A stretch of DNA of 23,824 nt from Pseudomonadota bacterium (lineage in GTDB: Bacteria > Pseudomonadota > Alphaproteobacteria > Rhizobiales > Xanthobacteraceae), in NCBI GenBank assembly GCA_023417665.1, contig JAEZFA010000048.1:1-23824 (forward strand), given 5' to 3'. The notes beneath the pieces are model-generated. The model did no database searches. It was not told the DNA's origin and saw only the letters and a list, made by a program, of their open reading frames with translations. The first letter of the stretch is position 1, and every line of letters starts with the position of its first letter. Shown here piece after piece: positions 1-8,227 of the stretch. The position numbers were made by a program, and so were the translations under genes.

Positions 1-402
1 GTCCGAGTAGTCCGCCGTCACCACGATCGAGGGACCGTCCTCATTCGCAGCACCGGCAACCGCCAGCACCACCGGACCGTCGTTCTGGCCGGTGATCGTG
101 ATCGTTACCGTCGCCGTCGCGCTGCCGCCGTTCCCGTCGTCCACCGTATAGGTGAAGGTGTCGGTCGCGGTTTCGCCCACCGCCAGATATTCGAACGCGC
201 CGTTCGGCGCGTAAGTGAACGTGCCGTCGTTATTGTTCGCGACCGCGCCCTGCGTCCCGGCCGTGTTCACCGAGAAGGTGTGGGTGTCGCTCGCATCGAC
301 GTCCGAGTAGTCCGCCGTCACCACGATCGAGGGACCGTCCTCATTCGCAGCACCGGCAACCGCCAGCACCACCGGACCGTCGTTCTGGCCGGTGATCGTG
401 AT
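1..402. repeat. 300-bp-period tandem coding repeat (two identical 102-bp segments)
   Basis: Bases 1-102 and 301-402 are identical base for base and 300 bases apart. They encode the same 34 residues at the join of neighbouring VCBS-type units in the minus-strand adhesin gene. Identity stops abruptly after base 402, where the second unit diverges. Further copies probably continue beyond the left edge. Such identity at DNA level points to recent duplication or gene conversion. Confidence 0.9.
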
Positions 403-1773
403 GACGAAATTACTGGTGACACTGTCACCGTCGCCGTCCACAACCGTATAGGGAACGGTCAACGTCGCCGTTTCGCCAGCAGCCAGCGCATCAAAAGCCG
501 TGGCCGGGGTGATCGTAAGTTCGAAGCTGTTCGGGCCCGCAGGCACAATGGCAAGGGCCGGAACGGAAATCGCAACGCCGTCGGGACCGACAATCGTGGC
601 TGCGCCGACGTCGATCGTGATGTTGCCCAGACCGTCAGCACCCGAATAGAACTCCGCGCCCGGACCGTCGATCGCAAGGACGATGCCGGTCGCATTCTCA
701 GTCATGTCGCCCGCGATGTCGCCCGATACCGGCACGTCATCGTTGAGTACGACGTTCAATACGCCCGGCGTTTCCGTGCCGTTGCTGTCGCGCACGATGA
801 ACGGCAGCGCGATCGGAAGACCATCGCGGCCGGCACCGGCGTGATCGAACGAACCGAAAAGAGTTGCCGTGAAAGCCCCGGTCTGCGCGTCCGTAATCTG
901 GAGTACCAGAATCGGGTTGCCGTTGACGCTGCCGGTCAGCGTGAGGGACGCCTGATCCCAGGTAAAAACAACCGGCACGCCACCGGAAGTGTATCCGGTC
1001 AGCGCTGACGGATCGAAGGTAATCGGCGCGATAAGGTTGGCGCCGTTTGCACCATAATTGATGGCGAGTTGACCGCTATAGGTGGTCTCCGCTCCCGGAT
1101 TCAGCACGTCTCCATCAAGCGCGTCTTCGTCGAGACTGAAAGCAACCTGCTCGCCGACAACCGGCACGTCATCGAAGAAACTATCGTCCTCGGTTTCTTC
1201 GGCGTTCGCCGGCCCCTGTTCGTCAGGACCCAGCAGTCCGGAAATGCCGAACGCGTCGCCAATGCCGGACGAACTCTGGCCCTGGAAATTGTTGCCGCTG
1301 CTCGGCGGCGCGGTGTCGCCCGCTGCCGGCTGAACTTCCTGGATCGGACCGAATACCGCCGCGAGCGAAGTGCCGAGAATTGTCTGACCGTCGATCTGAA
1401 TCGAAGGCGGATTCGTAGTGCCACCCGGAACGATAAAGACGCGGCCGTCATCGAGCACGATGCGAAGATCGCCGCCGCTCGCTTGAATCGTCGCGATCTT
1501 GGAGCCGCCCGGCAATACGACAACGCCGCTCGGGTTCGGCTCGATCTTCGCAATCGGTCCTGTGCCTGCCGGTTGAGGCAAGGGTGAATTAACTTGCGCT
1601 ACTTTGATGTGTTGCTGCGCGACTGCTTCAGTCGTTTGCGGCTCGGGAATCCCGAGCGACGCTCTGACTTCTGCAAGTTCCGCAGAAATGTTTTCGATGC
1701 GATCGACACGACGCGTTTCAACGGAGCTCCGACCACCCAGGTCGGCGCCCTCACGCACAATCGGATCACGCAT
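1..1773 (-). CDS. Giant VCBS-repeat surface/adhesin-like protein, N-terminal part (runs off left edge)
   Basis: The frame is open from ATG at 1773 to the left edge, giving 591 visible codons and no stop, so the gene is 3'-incomplete here. An in-frame TAA lies about 50 bases upstream, with no other ATG/GTG between. There is no signal peptide and no visible cysteine. This fits a protein secreted by a type 1 system through a C-terminal signal that lies outside the window. Residues 1-45 are polar and helix-like. Residues 75-147 form a small beta-rich domain, followed by a PAAG motif (149-152) and a Gly/Ser-rich linker. From about 190, after a FFDDVPVVGE segment, the sequence resembles T1SS-143/DUF5801-type repeats. 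Residues 492-591 form one complete 100-residue VCBS-type unit, with TFTYTVDDGNGGSAT and ITITGQNDGP motifs. The likely role is cell-surface adhesion or biofilm formation, which is inferred from the family. Domain class is well supported; exact function is not. Confidence 0.85.
   Translation of the reverse strand, partial: MRDPIVREGADLGGRSSVETRRVDRIENISAELAEVRASLGIPEPQTTEAVAQQHIKVAQVNSPLPQPAGTGPIAKIEPNPSGVVVLPGGSKIATIQASGGDLRIVLDDGRVFIVPGGTTNPPSIQIDGQTILGTSLAAVFGPIQEVQPAAGDTAPPSSGNNFQGQSSSGIGDAFGISGLLGPDEQGPANAEETEDDSFFDDVPVVGEQVAFSLDEDALDGDVLNPGAETTYSGQLAINYGANGANLIAPITFDPSALTGYTSGGVPVVFTWDQASLTLTGSVNGNPILVLQITDAQTGAFTATLFGSFDHAGAGRDGLPIALPFIVRDSNGTETPGVLNVVLNDDVPVSGDIAGDMTENATGIVLAIDGPGAEFYSGADGLGNITIDVGAATIVGPDGVAISVPALAIVPAGPNSFELTITPATAFDALAAGETATLTVPYTVVDGDGDSVTSNFVITITGQNDGPVVLAVAGAANEDGPSIVVTADYSDVDASDTHTFSVNTAGTQGAVANNNDGTFTYAPNGAFEYLAVGETATDTFTYTVDDGNGGSATATVTITITGQNDGPVVLAVAGAANEDGPSIVVTADYSD
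1318..1329 (-). other. PAAG motif, candidate LapG-type periplasmic cleavage site
   Basis: These codons encode P149-A150-A151-G152 of the giant adhesin. The motif lies between a compact beta-rich N-terminal domain and a Gly/Ser-rich linker. LapA-family adhesins are held in the outer membrane by an N-terminal retention module and released by LapG-type proteases at [T/A/P]AAG sites at a similar depth. Position and motif fit; neither LapG nor LapD is visible in the window, so this is an inference. Confidence 0.4.
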
Positions 1774-1934
1774 TACCAGCCCCCAGCCAAAATAAATAAA
1801 AAGCGCTGCAATTACCTCACGTTAACCTAGGAGTTGTGGGCGCGGAAGCGATCTCTTAATTAAGTATTAATCCTGCGAGGATAATCACAGTTTGCAGAAA
1901 ATATTATTCGGACCAAATAGTTAGGCTGCTTTCC
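1774..1934. promoter_or_regulatory. Divergent AT-rich promoter region between adhesin and TPR genes
   Basis: This 161-base spacer is markedly more AT-rich than the surrounding coding DNA and must hold the start signals of both divergent genes. It contains the CtrA-type box at 1856-1870 and a 10-base perfect palindrome (CTTAATTAAG, 1855-1864) overlapping it. I could not assign -35/-10 pairs with confidence. Confidence 0.6.
1856..1870. promoter_or_regulatory. CtrA-type binding box (TTAA-N7-TTAA)
   Basis: Both half-sites are perfect: TTAA at 1856-1859 and 1867-1870 with exactly seven bases between. CtrA, the cell-cycle response regulator of Alphaproteobacteria, recognises TTAA-N7-TTAA(C). The box lies 65 bases before the TPR gene start and 83 bases before the adhesin start, so it could serve either gene. 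The short AT-rich motif can arise by chance in an AT-rich spacer. Confidence 0.45.
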
Positions 1935-3452
1935 ATGCTTCCCGCACGGTGCGGAATCCCGGTTTGTAACAGGAATGTCACTGCGCTCTGTGCTTTGGCT
2001 GCATCACTCGCGGTATGCAGTTACTTCTCCGGGCCCGCCGTCGCGCAGTTCACGCTCCCACAGATCGAATTGCCTGAAATCTCGGTACCAGACCCTGCTC
2101 CCGATGCGGCACCGCAATATCTGCGTCGAGATCCATGGAATTTCTCAAGGCCTGCAGCGCCTCCCCCCGCCCCGACGCAAACGCCGGCCGAGGCACCGAC
2201 GCTGTGGGACGCCTGCCTCAAGCCAACCGACGCGCTGGCTGCCGTAAACGCCTGCTCCGAGTTCGCGGAAGACGAATCACAGCCGGCACAAAGGCGTGCG
2301 GAGGCCTATTTCATTCGCGCCCGCGCCTATGAGGCGCAGAATCAGACCATTGCGGCGATTGCCGACCTTGGCGCATCCATCGAATTCAATCCGAAATACC
2401 CGGCCGCTTACTACCTCCGCGGGTCGCTATGGAAGCACAGCCAGAACTACGATCTGGCGATCAAGGACTTTTCTGCCGCGCTCGCGCTCAACCCGAAATC
2501 GCTTCAGTATCTGATCGAGCGCGGCGTCGCCTATCGCGGCAAGAAGGATGCGAAGCGCTCTTTCGACGACCTCAATCGCGCGCTTAAAATCAATCCTAAA
2601 TCGGAACTGGTTTACTACGAGCGCGGGCTTACTTATCTCAGCATTCAACAATACGCCGAAGCGAGCGCCGACCTGGAACGGGCGCTCACGCTAAACCCAA
2701 AATTTGCGCTGGCCCGTTTCGCACTCGGAAACGTCAAACATGCCAAGCGCGACCTGACCGGCGCAATCGATGCCTATAACGACGCGGTGCGCATCGATCC
2801 TTCCATCGAACTTTATATCGCGAGCGCACGCGGACTTGCGCAGCTCGAAATCGGAAACTGTCAGGGGGCGATTTCCGATTTTAGCAAGGCGCTGACATTA
2901 AACGCAAAATCGCTATCCGCGCTTCGCAATCGCGGCATCTGTCACCATCGCGTCGGCATGTATGACGAGGCCGTGGCTGATTTCACGCGGGCGATCTACA
3001 TCACTCCGTCGGACGCTACACTGTTCGGCGAGCGCGGCAATTCTTTCCTTTACGGAAAAGACGTCGCCACCGCCGAGCGCGACATAACCCATGCATTGAA
3101 GCTCGACCCGAAAAACGCAACTGCCCTGCAAAGCCGCGCGCATCTTCGGATCGTGCAGAAGCGCTATCAAGACGCACTCGCCGATTTTGATGCCGTGATC
3201 GCGGCAAGGCCTTCGTCAGAACTACGCGGCGAGCGGCTATGGCTGTTCATCGCGGCCGGCGACCTGAAAGGCGCGGAACGCGAGATCGAGGCACTTCTCG
3301 GACAATCCAACGATGCGGCAGCACTGTTCGCGCGCGGTTATCTTCGCGTACGATCCGGCGAACATGCCTCCGGCAAAAAGGACATGATCGAGGCTGTGAA
3401 GCGAGACTCGAGCTTGCCCTACCGGCTGTCGATCTACGGTTTGGAATTTTAA
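1935..3452 (+). CDS. Exported TPR-repeat protein
   Basis: This 505-residue protein begins with a Sec-type signal peptide: a basic N-terminus, a hydrophobic stretch at about 16-31 and a likely AVA|Q cleavage after residue 37. A Pro-rich linker (about 41-88) follows, then a helical segment with Cys94 and Cys107. From about 121 to 490 there are roughly eleven 34-residue TPR units, visible as repeated A-x-x-D-F/L-x-x-A-L-x-L-N-P-K endings. TPR arrays bind partner proteins, here presumably in the periplasm; the partner is unknown. The gene is divergent from the giant adhesin across a CtrA-box spacer, so a role in envelope assembly or in handling the secreted protein is possible but is only inferred from position. 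The ATG start has no strong Shine-Dalgarno sequence but is the start that yields an intact signal peptide. Confidence 0.85.
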   Translation: MLPARCGIPVCNRNVTALCALAASLAVCSYFSGPAVAQFTLPQIELPEISVPDPAPDAAPQYLRRDPWNFSRPAAPPPAPTQTPAEAPTLWDACLKPTDALAAVNACSEFAEDESQPAQRRAEAYFIRARAYEAQNQTIAAIADLGASIEFNPKYPAAYYLRGSLWKHSQNYDLAIKDFSAALALNPKSLQYLIERGVAYRGKKDAKRSFDDLNRALKINPKSELVYYERGLTYLSIQQYAEASADLERALTLNPKFALARFALGNVKHAKRDLTGAIDAYNDAVRIDPSIELYIASARGLAQLEIGNCQGAISDFSKALTLNAKSLSALRNRGICHHRVGMYDEAVADFTRAIYITPSDATLFGERGNSFLYGKDVATAERDITHALKLDPKNATALQSRAHLRIVQKRYQDALADFDAVIAARPSSELRGERLWLFIAAGDLKGAEREIEALLGQSNDAAALFARGYLRVRSGEHASGKKDMIEAVKRDSSLPYRLSIYGLEF

Positions 3453-3473
3453 CCTGCGTGACTGGCCGAAGCT

Positions 3474-4571
3474 CTAGCGCTTGAACTTCCGCATCTCGAA
3501 GCTGCCATTGCCTAGACCCGTACCAATCGTCAGCACGCCCCAGGTCTTCTCCTTGATCGCGCCAAGTTCGCTCAACCCCTGGAGAATGGCGTCGTTGTGC
3601 ATGACCACGATCGTGTCCTGCCCCGGCACGATGTCGAGATTTTCGCGCAAATATTGCGGCAGGCTGAAGTGATTGGACTCCCATTGCCCCGGCAGGTTCT
3701 GCGCGCCGCGATCGACCGTTCCGTCGGCACGGATACGCCCCGGACAAGCGACCGCAACAAAAGGTGCGGCTTTCAAGCGCTTACGCTTCGCATAGCGGAC
3801 GGCTTTTCCAAGCTTGCCGGTGATGAAATCGAGAATGTCCTGGCGGCTCGCGTCTTCTTTGGCGTGCGACCAGTGTTCGCGGTAGACGACCTTCGCCCGC
3901 GAGACTGCCATCTGTCGGTCGAGCTTATAGCGTACGGCACCGATGCGAACATTGCTGCCGCCGATATCGACTGCAAATATCGTATCGAACCCGGCCAGGA
4001 ACCAGCCGGGAATTAGATGCAGGCCGCCGATCAGCGCCGCATCATCGGGATCCGAGGTGATCGTTCGAAGCACAATCTTCCGCCTCGATTTCGACAGCAG
4101 CGCCTGCGCTCGTCCGATCGCGAGCTTGCCGATGGGCGACCCCGACATGCCGCCACCAATTACGATGGTCCGCACCTTCTTCCACTCCGCAGCACCTTTC
4201 GCATATTTCGCAATGACCTCGACGAGCCGCTCGGCAAAATCGTTCACGGCGGACTGGATCACACCTGCCGCTTCCGGCGGTCCCTTTCGGAGCAGCTTTT
4301 CCATGGCCGAGCGCGACGGGCGTTTTCCCGCAACGCCCTTGAAGGGATCGCGGCCGGTGCGCGCGACCGTGGCGCGCCATTCTTCGACCAGTTCGGTCAA
4401 CGCTTTCTTGTTCGCACGATCGCCGACGAACTCGTCCCCTTCGGAGATTTCGAGATTGTAACTCGTTACTTCGACGCGGGGCAGAATGCGCGCGCCGTGC
4501 AGCGCGAAAGGACTGCGTTCGGCAAGTTCATGTTCGGCCTTGATGGAGAGACGGCGGGACTTCTTACTCAT
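3474..4571 (-). CDS. ROK/hexokinase-like protein with circularly permuted motif order
   Basis: This is a 365-residue protein. I chose the ATG at 4571 (MSKKS) because it follows the glucokinase stop by 10 bases; the reading frame extends upstream into the glk gene but that part does not look like this family. ROK-type motifs are clear: DIGGS phosphate-binding loop (202-206), CPGR (277-280), catalytic-type HND (325-327) and IGTGLGNG (349-356). The elements that normally close a ROK protein come first instead: IVIGGGMSG (137-145) and DDAALIGG (176-183). The chain ends just after the GTGLGNG loop. The zinc-binding CxCGxxGC motif of classic ROK repressors/kinases is absent, as is any DNA-binding domain. 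Co-transcription with glk suggests a sugar kinase or a glucokinase-related regulator. Family assignment is good; substrate is unknown. Confidence 0.75.
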   Translation of the reverse strand: MSKKSRRLSIKAEHELAERSPFALHGARILPRVEVTSYNLEISEGDEFVGDRANKKALTELVEEWRATVARTGRDPFKGVAGKRPSRSAMEKLLRKGPPEAAGVIQSAVNDFAERLVEVIAKYAKGAAEWKKVRTIVIGGGMSGSPIGKLAIGRAQALLSKSRRKIVLRTITSDPDDAALIGGLHLIPGWFLAGFDTIFAVDIGGSNVRIGAVRYKLDRQMAVSRAKVVYREHWSHAKEDASRQDILDFITGKLGKAVRYAKRKRLKAAPFVAVACPGRIRADGTVDRGAQNLPGQWESNHFSLPQYLRENLDIVPGQDTIVVMHNDAILQGLSELGAIKEKTWGVLTIGTGLGNGSFEMRKFKR

Positions 4572-4581
4572 GCCTGTTCCG

Positions 4582-5541
4582 TCACGATTGGTCCTGACGG
4601 GGCGGCTGGCTTGAAAACTCGTTGCGCACGATCTGCATGGCGCCGACCAGACCCGGCACGGCATGCGTCACGACCTTGACGGGAATATTCGAAAGCACGT
4701 CCCGGTATGTCGGGTGGTTCTCGAACCAGGCCGTGAAACTGGGCGAGTTGTAGAAATTCAACAGCGATGTCCCCACGCCTCCCCCGATGAAGACGCCGCC
4801 CCGCGCATCGAACAGCAAACTTAGATTGGCAACGATACGGCCGAACGTCCGCAAGAACGTCTCAACCGAAGCACGCGCGCCGCTGTCGCCGCGTTCGGCA
4901 TCTTCCACGATAGAGCGTGAGCTTTGTTCGCGGCCCGAAAGGATGCGGTGAAGCATCACAAGACCCTTGCCCGAAATCAGGTCTTCAACGATCAGGCTTT
5001 CCGGCTTCCCGCCGGCGATTTTCTCAAGCAGGCCGGCCTCGTGACGGTCGATGCCGCCGAGACGGAGATGACCGGCTTCGGTCGGAATGACGTGTCTGCC
5101 GCCATAAACCACCGCAAGTCCGAAGCCCGTGCCCGGCCCGCACACCAGCCGTGGCGCGCCGCGCGCAACACGGCCCTCCCGAATGGTCTTGAGATCGGAA
5201 TTTCCGAGCGCGTTGATTGCGTGCGCCATGGCCACGAAGTCGTTCACGACGATCAGCCGGTTGAGGCCGAGCAGACGCTCAAGCTCGCTGCGCGAAAAAT
5301 GCCAGTCCCGGTTCGTCAGTTGAATCTCGTCGGCCTCGACGCGGCCGGCAACGGCAATCGCGCCGTATCGGCAATCCGAAAGCGAACGGCGAACCTTCAC
5401 CAAAAGCTCGACAGGATCCGCCGCACCGTCATCGGTGGTCGCGACCTCCATCGCCGAAAACACTCCCGCGCCTGTTGCTGCAGCAACACGCGTCGTAGTG
5501 CCTCCAATATCGGCAACAAGATAAGGTGGAAAAACCGACAA
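4582..5541 (-). CDS. glk: Glucokinase (Glk family)
   Basis: This 319-residue cytoplasmic enzyme phosphorylates glucose to glucose-6-phosphate with ATP. Visible motifs are DIGGTTTR phosphate loop (11-18), catalytic Asp101 in VVNDF, GPGTGFGLA (135-143), sugar-binding TEAGH (154-158) and FIGGGV (251-256). The length matches bacterial Glk (about 320). The start is TTG at 5541: an in-frame TGA lies 12 bases upstream and GAGG sits seven bases before the TTG. The gene is first of a two-gene minus-strand unit with the permuted ROK-like gene 10 bases downstream, and is divergent from the trehalose operon. Glucose-6-phosphate is the acceptor used by OtsA, and glucose released by the GH15 enzyme would be a Glk substrate, so the neighbourhood is metabolically coherent. 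Confidence 0.92.
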   Translation of the reverse strand: MSVFPPYLVADIGGTTTRVAAATGAGVFSAMEVATTDDGAADPVELLVKVRRSLSDCRYGAIAVAGRVEADEIQLTNRDWHFSRSELERLLGLNRLIVVNDFVAMAHAINALGNSDLKTIREGRVARGAPRLVCGPGTGFGLAVVYGGRHVIPTEAGHLRLGGIDRHEAGLLEKIAGGKPESLIVEDLISGKGLVMLHRILSGREQSSRSIVEDAERGDSGARASVETFLRTFGRIVANLSLLFDARGGVFIGGGVGTSLLNFYNSPSFTAWFENHPTYRDVLSNIPVKVVTHAVPGLVGAMQIVRNEFSSQPPRQDQS

Positions 5542-5555
5542 TTTGCAGCCTCAAT

Positions 5556-5580
5556 GGAACTCACCCCCCGCGAGAGCGTT
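5556..5580 (+). promoter_or_regulatory. EcfG-type general stress promoter of the otsB operon
   Basis: GGAAC (5556-5560) is followed after exactly 16 bases by CGTT (5577-5580), a full match to the alphaproteobacterial sigma-EcfG consensus GGAAC-N16/17-CGTT. It is on the coding strand of otsB, about 68 bases before its GTG start. Trehalose synthesis genes are known EcfG/PhyR targets in several Rhizobiales, which supports the assignment. No transcript data are available here. Confidence 0.75.
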
Positions 5581-5648
5581 GGGATGATGCCGGTTCGGCA
5601 CGTTAGGGCGAGCCAGAAAGTAAAACCACAATAACGACATTTTGTTCA

Positions 5649-6428
5649 GTGTCAGACACGCAAATCGCAGAAAAAATCAGCAGCGAAACACTCGCGCATC
5701 GTTTTCCCTTCGACACTTGCGCAATTCTGCTCGATATCGACGGCACTCTGCTCGATCTGGCGGCAACGCCTGCGGGTGTGCAAGTACCTTCCAGTCTGCA
5801 ATCCATTTTGACGACGCTCTGGAAATGGACCGGCGGCGCGCTTGCTCTGGTGAGCGGCAGGCCATTGCACGATATCGACCGGATTTTTGCGCCACTTGAA
5901 CTGCCCGCAATCGGTGGCCACGGCGCCGAAATGCGTATCGACCCATCGAGTGAAAACGTGATGCGTCCGACGCCGTTGCTGGAAGAACGCATGCGTCGTC
6001 AGCTCGTGTCCCTGCTCTCAGGCGGTATGATCGTCGAAGACAAGGGGCACTCCATGGCGCTGCATTATCGCTCGGCTCCCGAGCGCGGCGAAGAATTGCT
6101 TCGCGGCGTGCAGCGGATTCTCGCAGGGATTCCGAATGGCTCTTATGAAATTCTGCCCGGAAAATTCGTGATTGAAGTAAAGCCTACAGGCTTCAACAAG
6201 GGCACCGCCGTGCTCGAACTCATGGAGCTGACGCCGTTTCGAGGCAGGACTCCGCTCTTTGTCGGAGACGACGTGACCGATGACGCGGTGTTTGCGATCC
6301 TGCCTAATCTGAAAGGCATCGGTTTTTCGGTGGGGCGGATCGCCCCCGGGGTCACGGGTACATTCAACAATCCCGAAGAAGTGCGCGTGTGGCTCAGCCG
6401 CATCGCAGCGCAGGCGGCGGATCAATGA
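5649..6428 (+). CDS. otsB: Trehalose-6-phosphate phosphatase
   Basis: This 259-residue HAD-superfamily phosphatase converts trehalose-6-phosphate to trehalose, the last step of the OtsA/OtsB route. The nucleophile motif DIDGTLLD has Asp29 and Asp31. Other motifs are LVSGR (67-71), GGHGAEMR (89-96), a GKFVIEVKP segment with the conserved lysine, and the acidic GDDVTDDAVF metal site near the C-terminus. Length is normal for the family. Translation starts at GTG 5649 with a weak ribosome binding site, about 70 bases after a consensus EcfG-type promoter. Its TGA overlaps the ATG of the GH15 gene (ATGA), so the two are very likely translationally coupled. Confidence 0.93.
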   Translation: MSDTQIAEKISSETLAHRFPFDTCAILLDIDGTLLDLAATPAGVQVPSSLQSILTTLWKWTGGALALVSGRPLHDIDRIFAPLELPAIGGHGAEMRIDPSSENVMRPTPLLEERMRRQLVSLLSGGMIVEDKGHSMALHYRSAPERGEELLRGVQRILAGIPNGSYEILPGKFVIEVKPTGFNKGTAVLELMELTPFRGRTPLFVGDDVTDDAVFAILPNLKGIGFSVGRIAPGVTGTFNNPEEVRVWLSRIAAQAADQ

Positions 6429-8227
6429 AAGAAAAAGAAATCGATCTAAACCTCGCCGTTATCGGCAACTGCCGCACGGCCGCGCTGGTGGATGGCGAGG
6501 CGCGATTGCTGTGGTGGTGTTTTCCGCGCTTCGATGGCGACCCGATTTTCTGCCGGCTGCTCGCGGACGGAGAGGAAAAGGGCTTCGCGGACGTCCAGCT
6601 TACGGCGCTCGCCGATTCTTCTTCTTCGTATCTTCGCAACTCGCCGGTACTTCAGACTATCCTTACGGATGAAAGCGGCGCGCAGATTCGGATCACCGAT
6701 TTTGCTCCGCGGTTCAAGAATTACGAGCGCGTGCATCGTCCGCCCCAACTCGTCCGCATAATCGAACCGCTTTCCGGATTTCCGCAGGTCAAGATTCGCA
6801 TTCGTCCCTGCAACGACCACGGCAAGCCGATCCGCAAGCAGGTCTCCGGCAGCAACCATATTACCTATTGGGGCGACAAGGCAGTTGTGCGCGTCACGAC
6901 CGACGCTCCGCTTTCCTTCATCGAAAGCGAAAGTGCTTTCGCCCTTCACAAGCCCTTGCACCTTATTTTCGGCCCTGACGAACCGGTGGTCGGCGAACTC
7001 GGGCCGACCTGCGCCGAACTCCTCACCCGCACCCTGCATTACTGGTCGGGATGGGTGCGCGGGCTCTCGATCTCCTATGACTGGCAGGACGCAATCATCC
7101 GCGCCGCCATCACGCTCAAGCTCAGCAACTTCGAGGAAACCGGCGGCATCGTCGCGGCACATACGACGTCTCTCCCCGAAGCACACGGATCGGGGCGAAA
7201 CTGGGACTATCGCTTCTGCTGGCTGCGCGACGCCTATTTCGTTGTGAAGGCGTTGAGCCGCATCGGCGCCACGCGCACAATGGAAGACTTCATCTCCTTC
7301 ATCCTCAGCATTGCCTCGATCGAGAACGACAACCCGCTACGCCCAGTCTACGGAATTCTTCCCAACGAAAACCTGCATGAGTGGATCGCCGAGGAACTCG
7401 GTGGCTACCGCGGCAACAAGCCGGTGCGGATCGGCAACGCGGCCGCAGACCAGCCGCAACACGATGTCTATGGCAGTATCATTCTTGCCGCCGTACCCAT
7501 GTTCATCGACAAGCGGCTGCCGAAGCCCGGCGACAAAGATCTGTTTCGCTTCCTTGAGCCGATTGGAGAGAAGGCGGCGCAGTTTGCGCTCGAACCGGAT
7601 GCCGGCATCTGGGAATTTCGCGGGCGAAGGAATGTTCATACATATTCGGCCGCAATGTGCTGGGCGGGATGCAACCGGCTTGCCATGATCGCGCGTCGGC
7701 TCGGCCTCAGCGAGCGAGCTGAATACTGGACGCTGCGAGCCGATCAGATTCACGAGCCGCTTCTCGCCGGAGCGTGGAACGAATCCCGGCAGGCCTTTAC
7801 CGCTTCTTTCGGCAGTGACGACCTCGATGCGAGTTGCTTGCTGCTCGCCGAACTAGGACTGGTCGAGCCTGACGATCCCCGCTTTGTCAGTACGGTGACG
7901 GCAATTGAGCGGGAGCTCATGCAGCATCACCATCACGTCATGCGCTACACGACGGCAGACGATTTCGGGCTTCCGGAAACAGCTTTCCTCGTATGCCGCT
8001 TCTGGCTGATCGACGCTTTGTGGTCGATCGGGAAAAAGGCACGCGCCAAGGAACTTTTCGACGACGCCATCGGTCATCGCAATCAGTTCGGGCTTTTGTC
8101 CGAAGACATCGACCCCAAGACCGGCCAGCTCTGGGGAAATTTTCCGCAGACTTATTCCATGGCGGGCCTTATTCTCTCTGCCATGCGTCTCTCGCGAACG
8201 TGGGAGGACAGGTATTGGCGCGGGTAA
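6425..8227 (+). CDS. Glycoside hydrolase family 15 (glucoamylase/trehalase-like)
   Basis: This is a 600-residue protein. The N-terminal beta-sandwich domain (about 1-200; IGNCRTAALVDG, LLWWCFPRFDGDPIF) is typical of bacterial GH15 enzymes. It is followed by the (alpha/alpha)6 barrel with GRNWDYRFCWLRDA (257-270), VRIGNAAADQPQHDVYG (334-350) and, close to the C-terminus, LLSEDIDPKTGQLWGNFPQ, which holds the probable catalytic base Glu. Family members hydrolyse terminal alpha-glucosidic bonds; some actinobacterial members of this architecture are trehalases. Placement between otsB and otsA makes trehalose or a trehalose-related glucan the likely substrate, but the sequence alone does not decide. 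ATG 6425 overlaps the otsB stop, and the gene's 3' end overlaps the otsA start by 13 bases. No signal peptide is seen, so it is cytoplasmic. Confidence 0.88.
   Translation: MKEKEIDLNLAVIGNCRTAALVDGEARLLWWCFPRFDGDPIFCRLLADGEEKGFADVQLTALADSSSSYLRNSPVLQTILTDESGAQIRITDFAPRFKNYERVHRPPQLVRIIEPLSGFPQVKIRIRPCNDHGKPIRKQVSGSNHITYWGDKAVVRVTTDAPLSFIESESAFALHKPLHLIFGPDEPVVGELGPTCAELLTRTLHYWSGWVRGLSISYDWQDAIIRAAITLKLSNFEETGGIVAAHTTSLPEAHGSGRNWDYRFCWLRDAYFVVKALSRIGATRTMEDFISFILSIASIENDNPLRPVYGILPNENLHEWIAEELGGYRGNKPVRIGNAAADQPQHDVYGSIILAAVPMFIDKRLPKPGDKDLFRFLEPIGEKAAQFALEPDAGIWEFRGRRNVHTYSAAMCWAGCNRLAMIARRLGLSERAEYWTLRADQIHEPLLAGAWNESRQAFTASFGSDDLDASCLLLAELGLVEPDDPRFVSTVTAIERELMQHHHHVMRYTTADDFGLPETAFLVCRFWLIDALWSIGKKARAKELFDDAIGHRNQFGLLSEDIDPKTGQLWGNFPQTYSMAGLILSAMRLSRTWEDRYWRG

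Noticed and set aside
280..1587. Two plus-strand open frames (about 280-1008 and 1069-1587)
   Set aside because: The minus strand here is one uninterrupted VCBS/T1SS-type reading frame; the plus-strand products are Arg-rich and repeat-derived.
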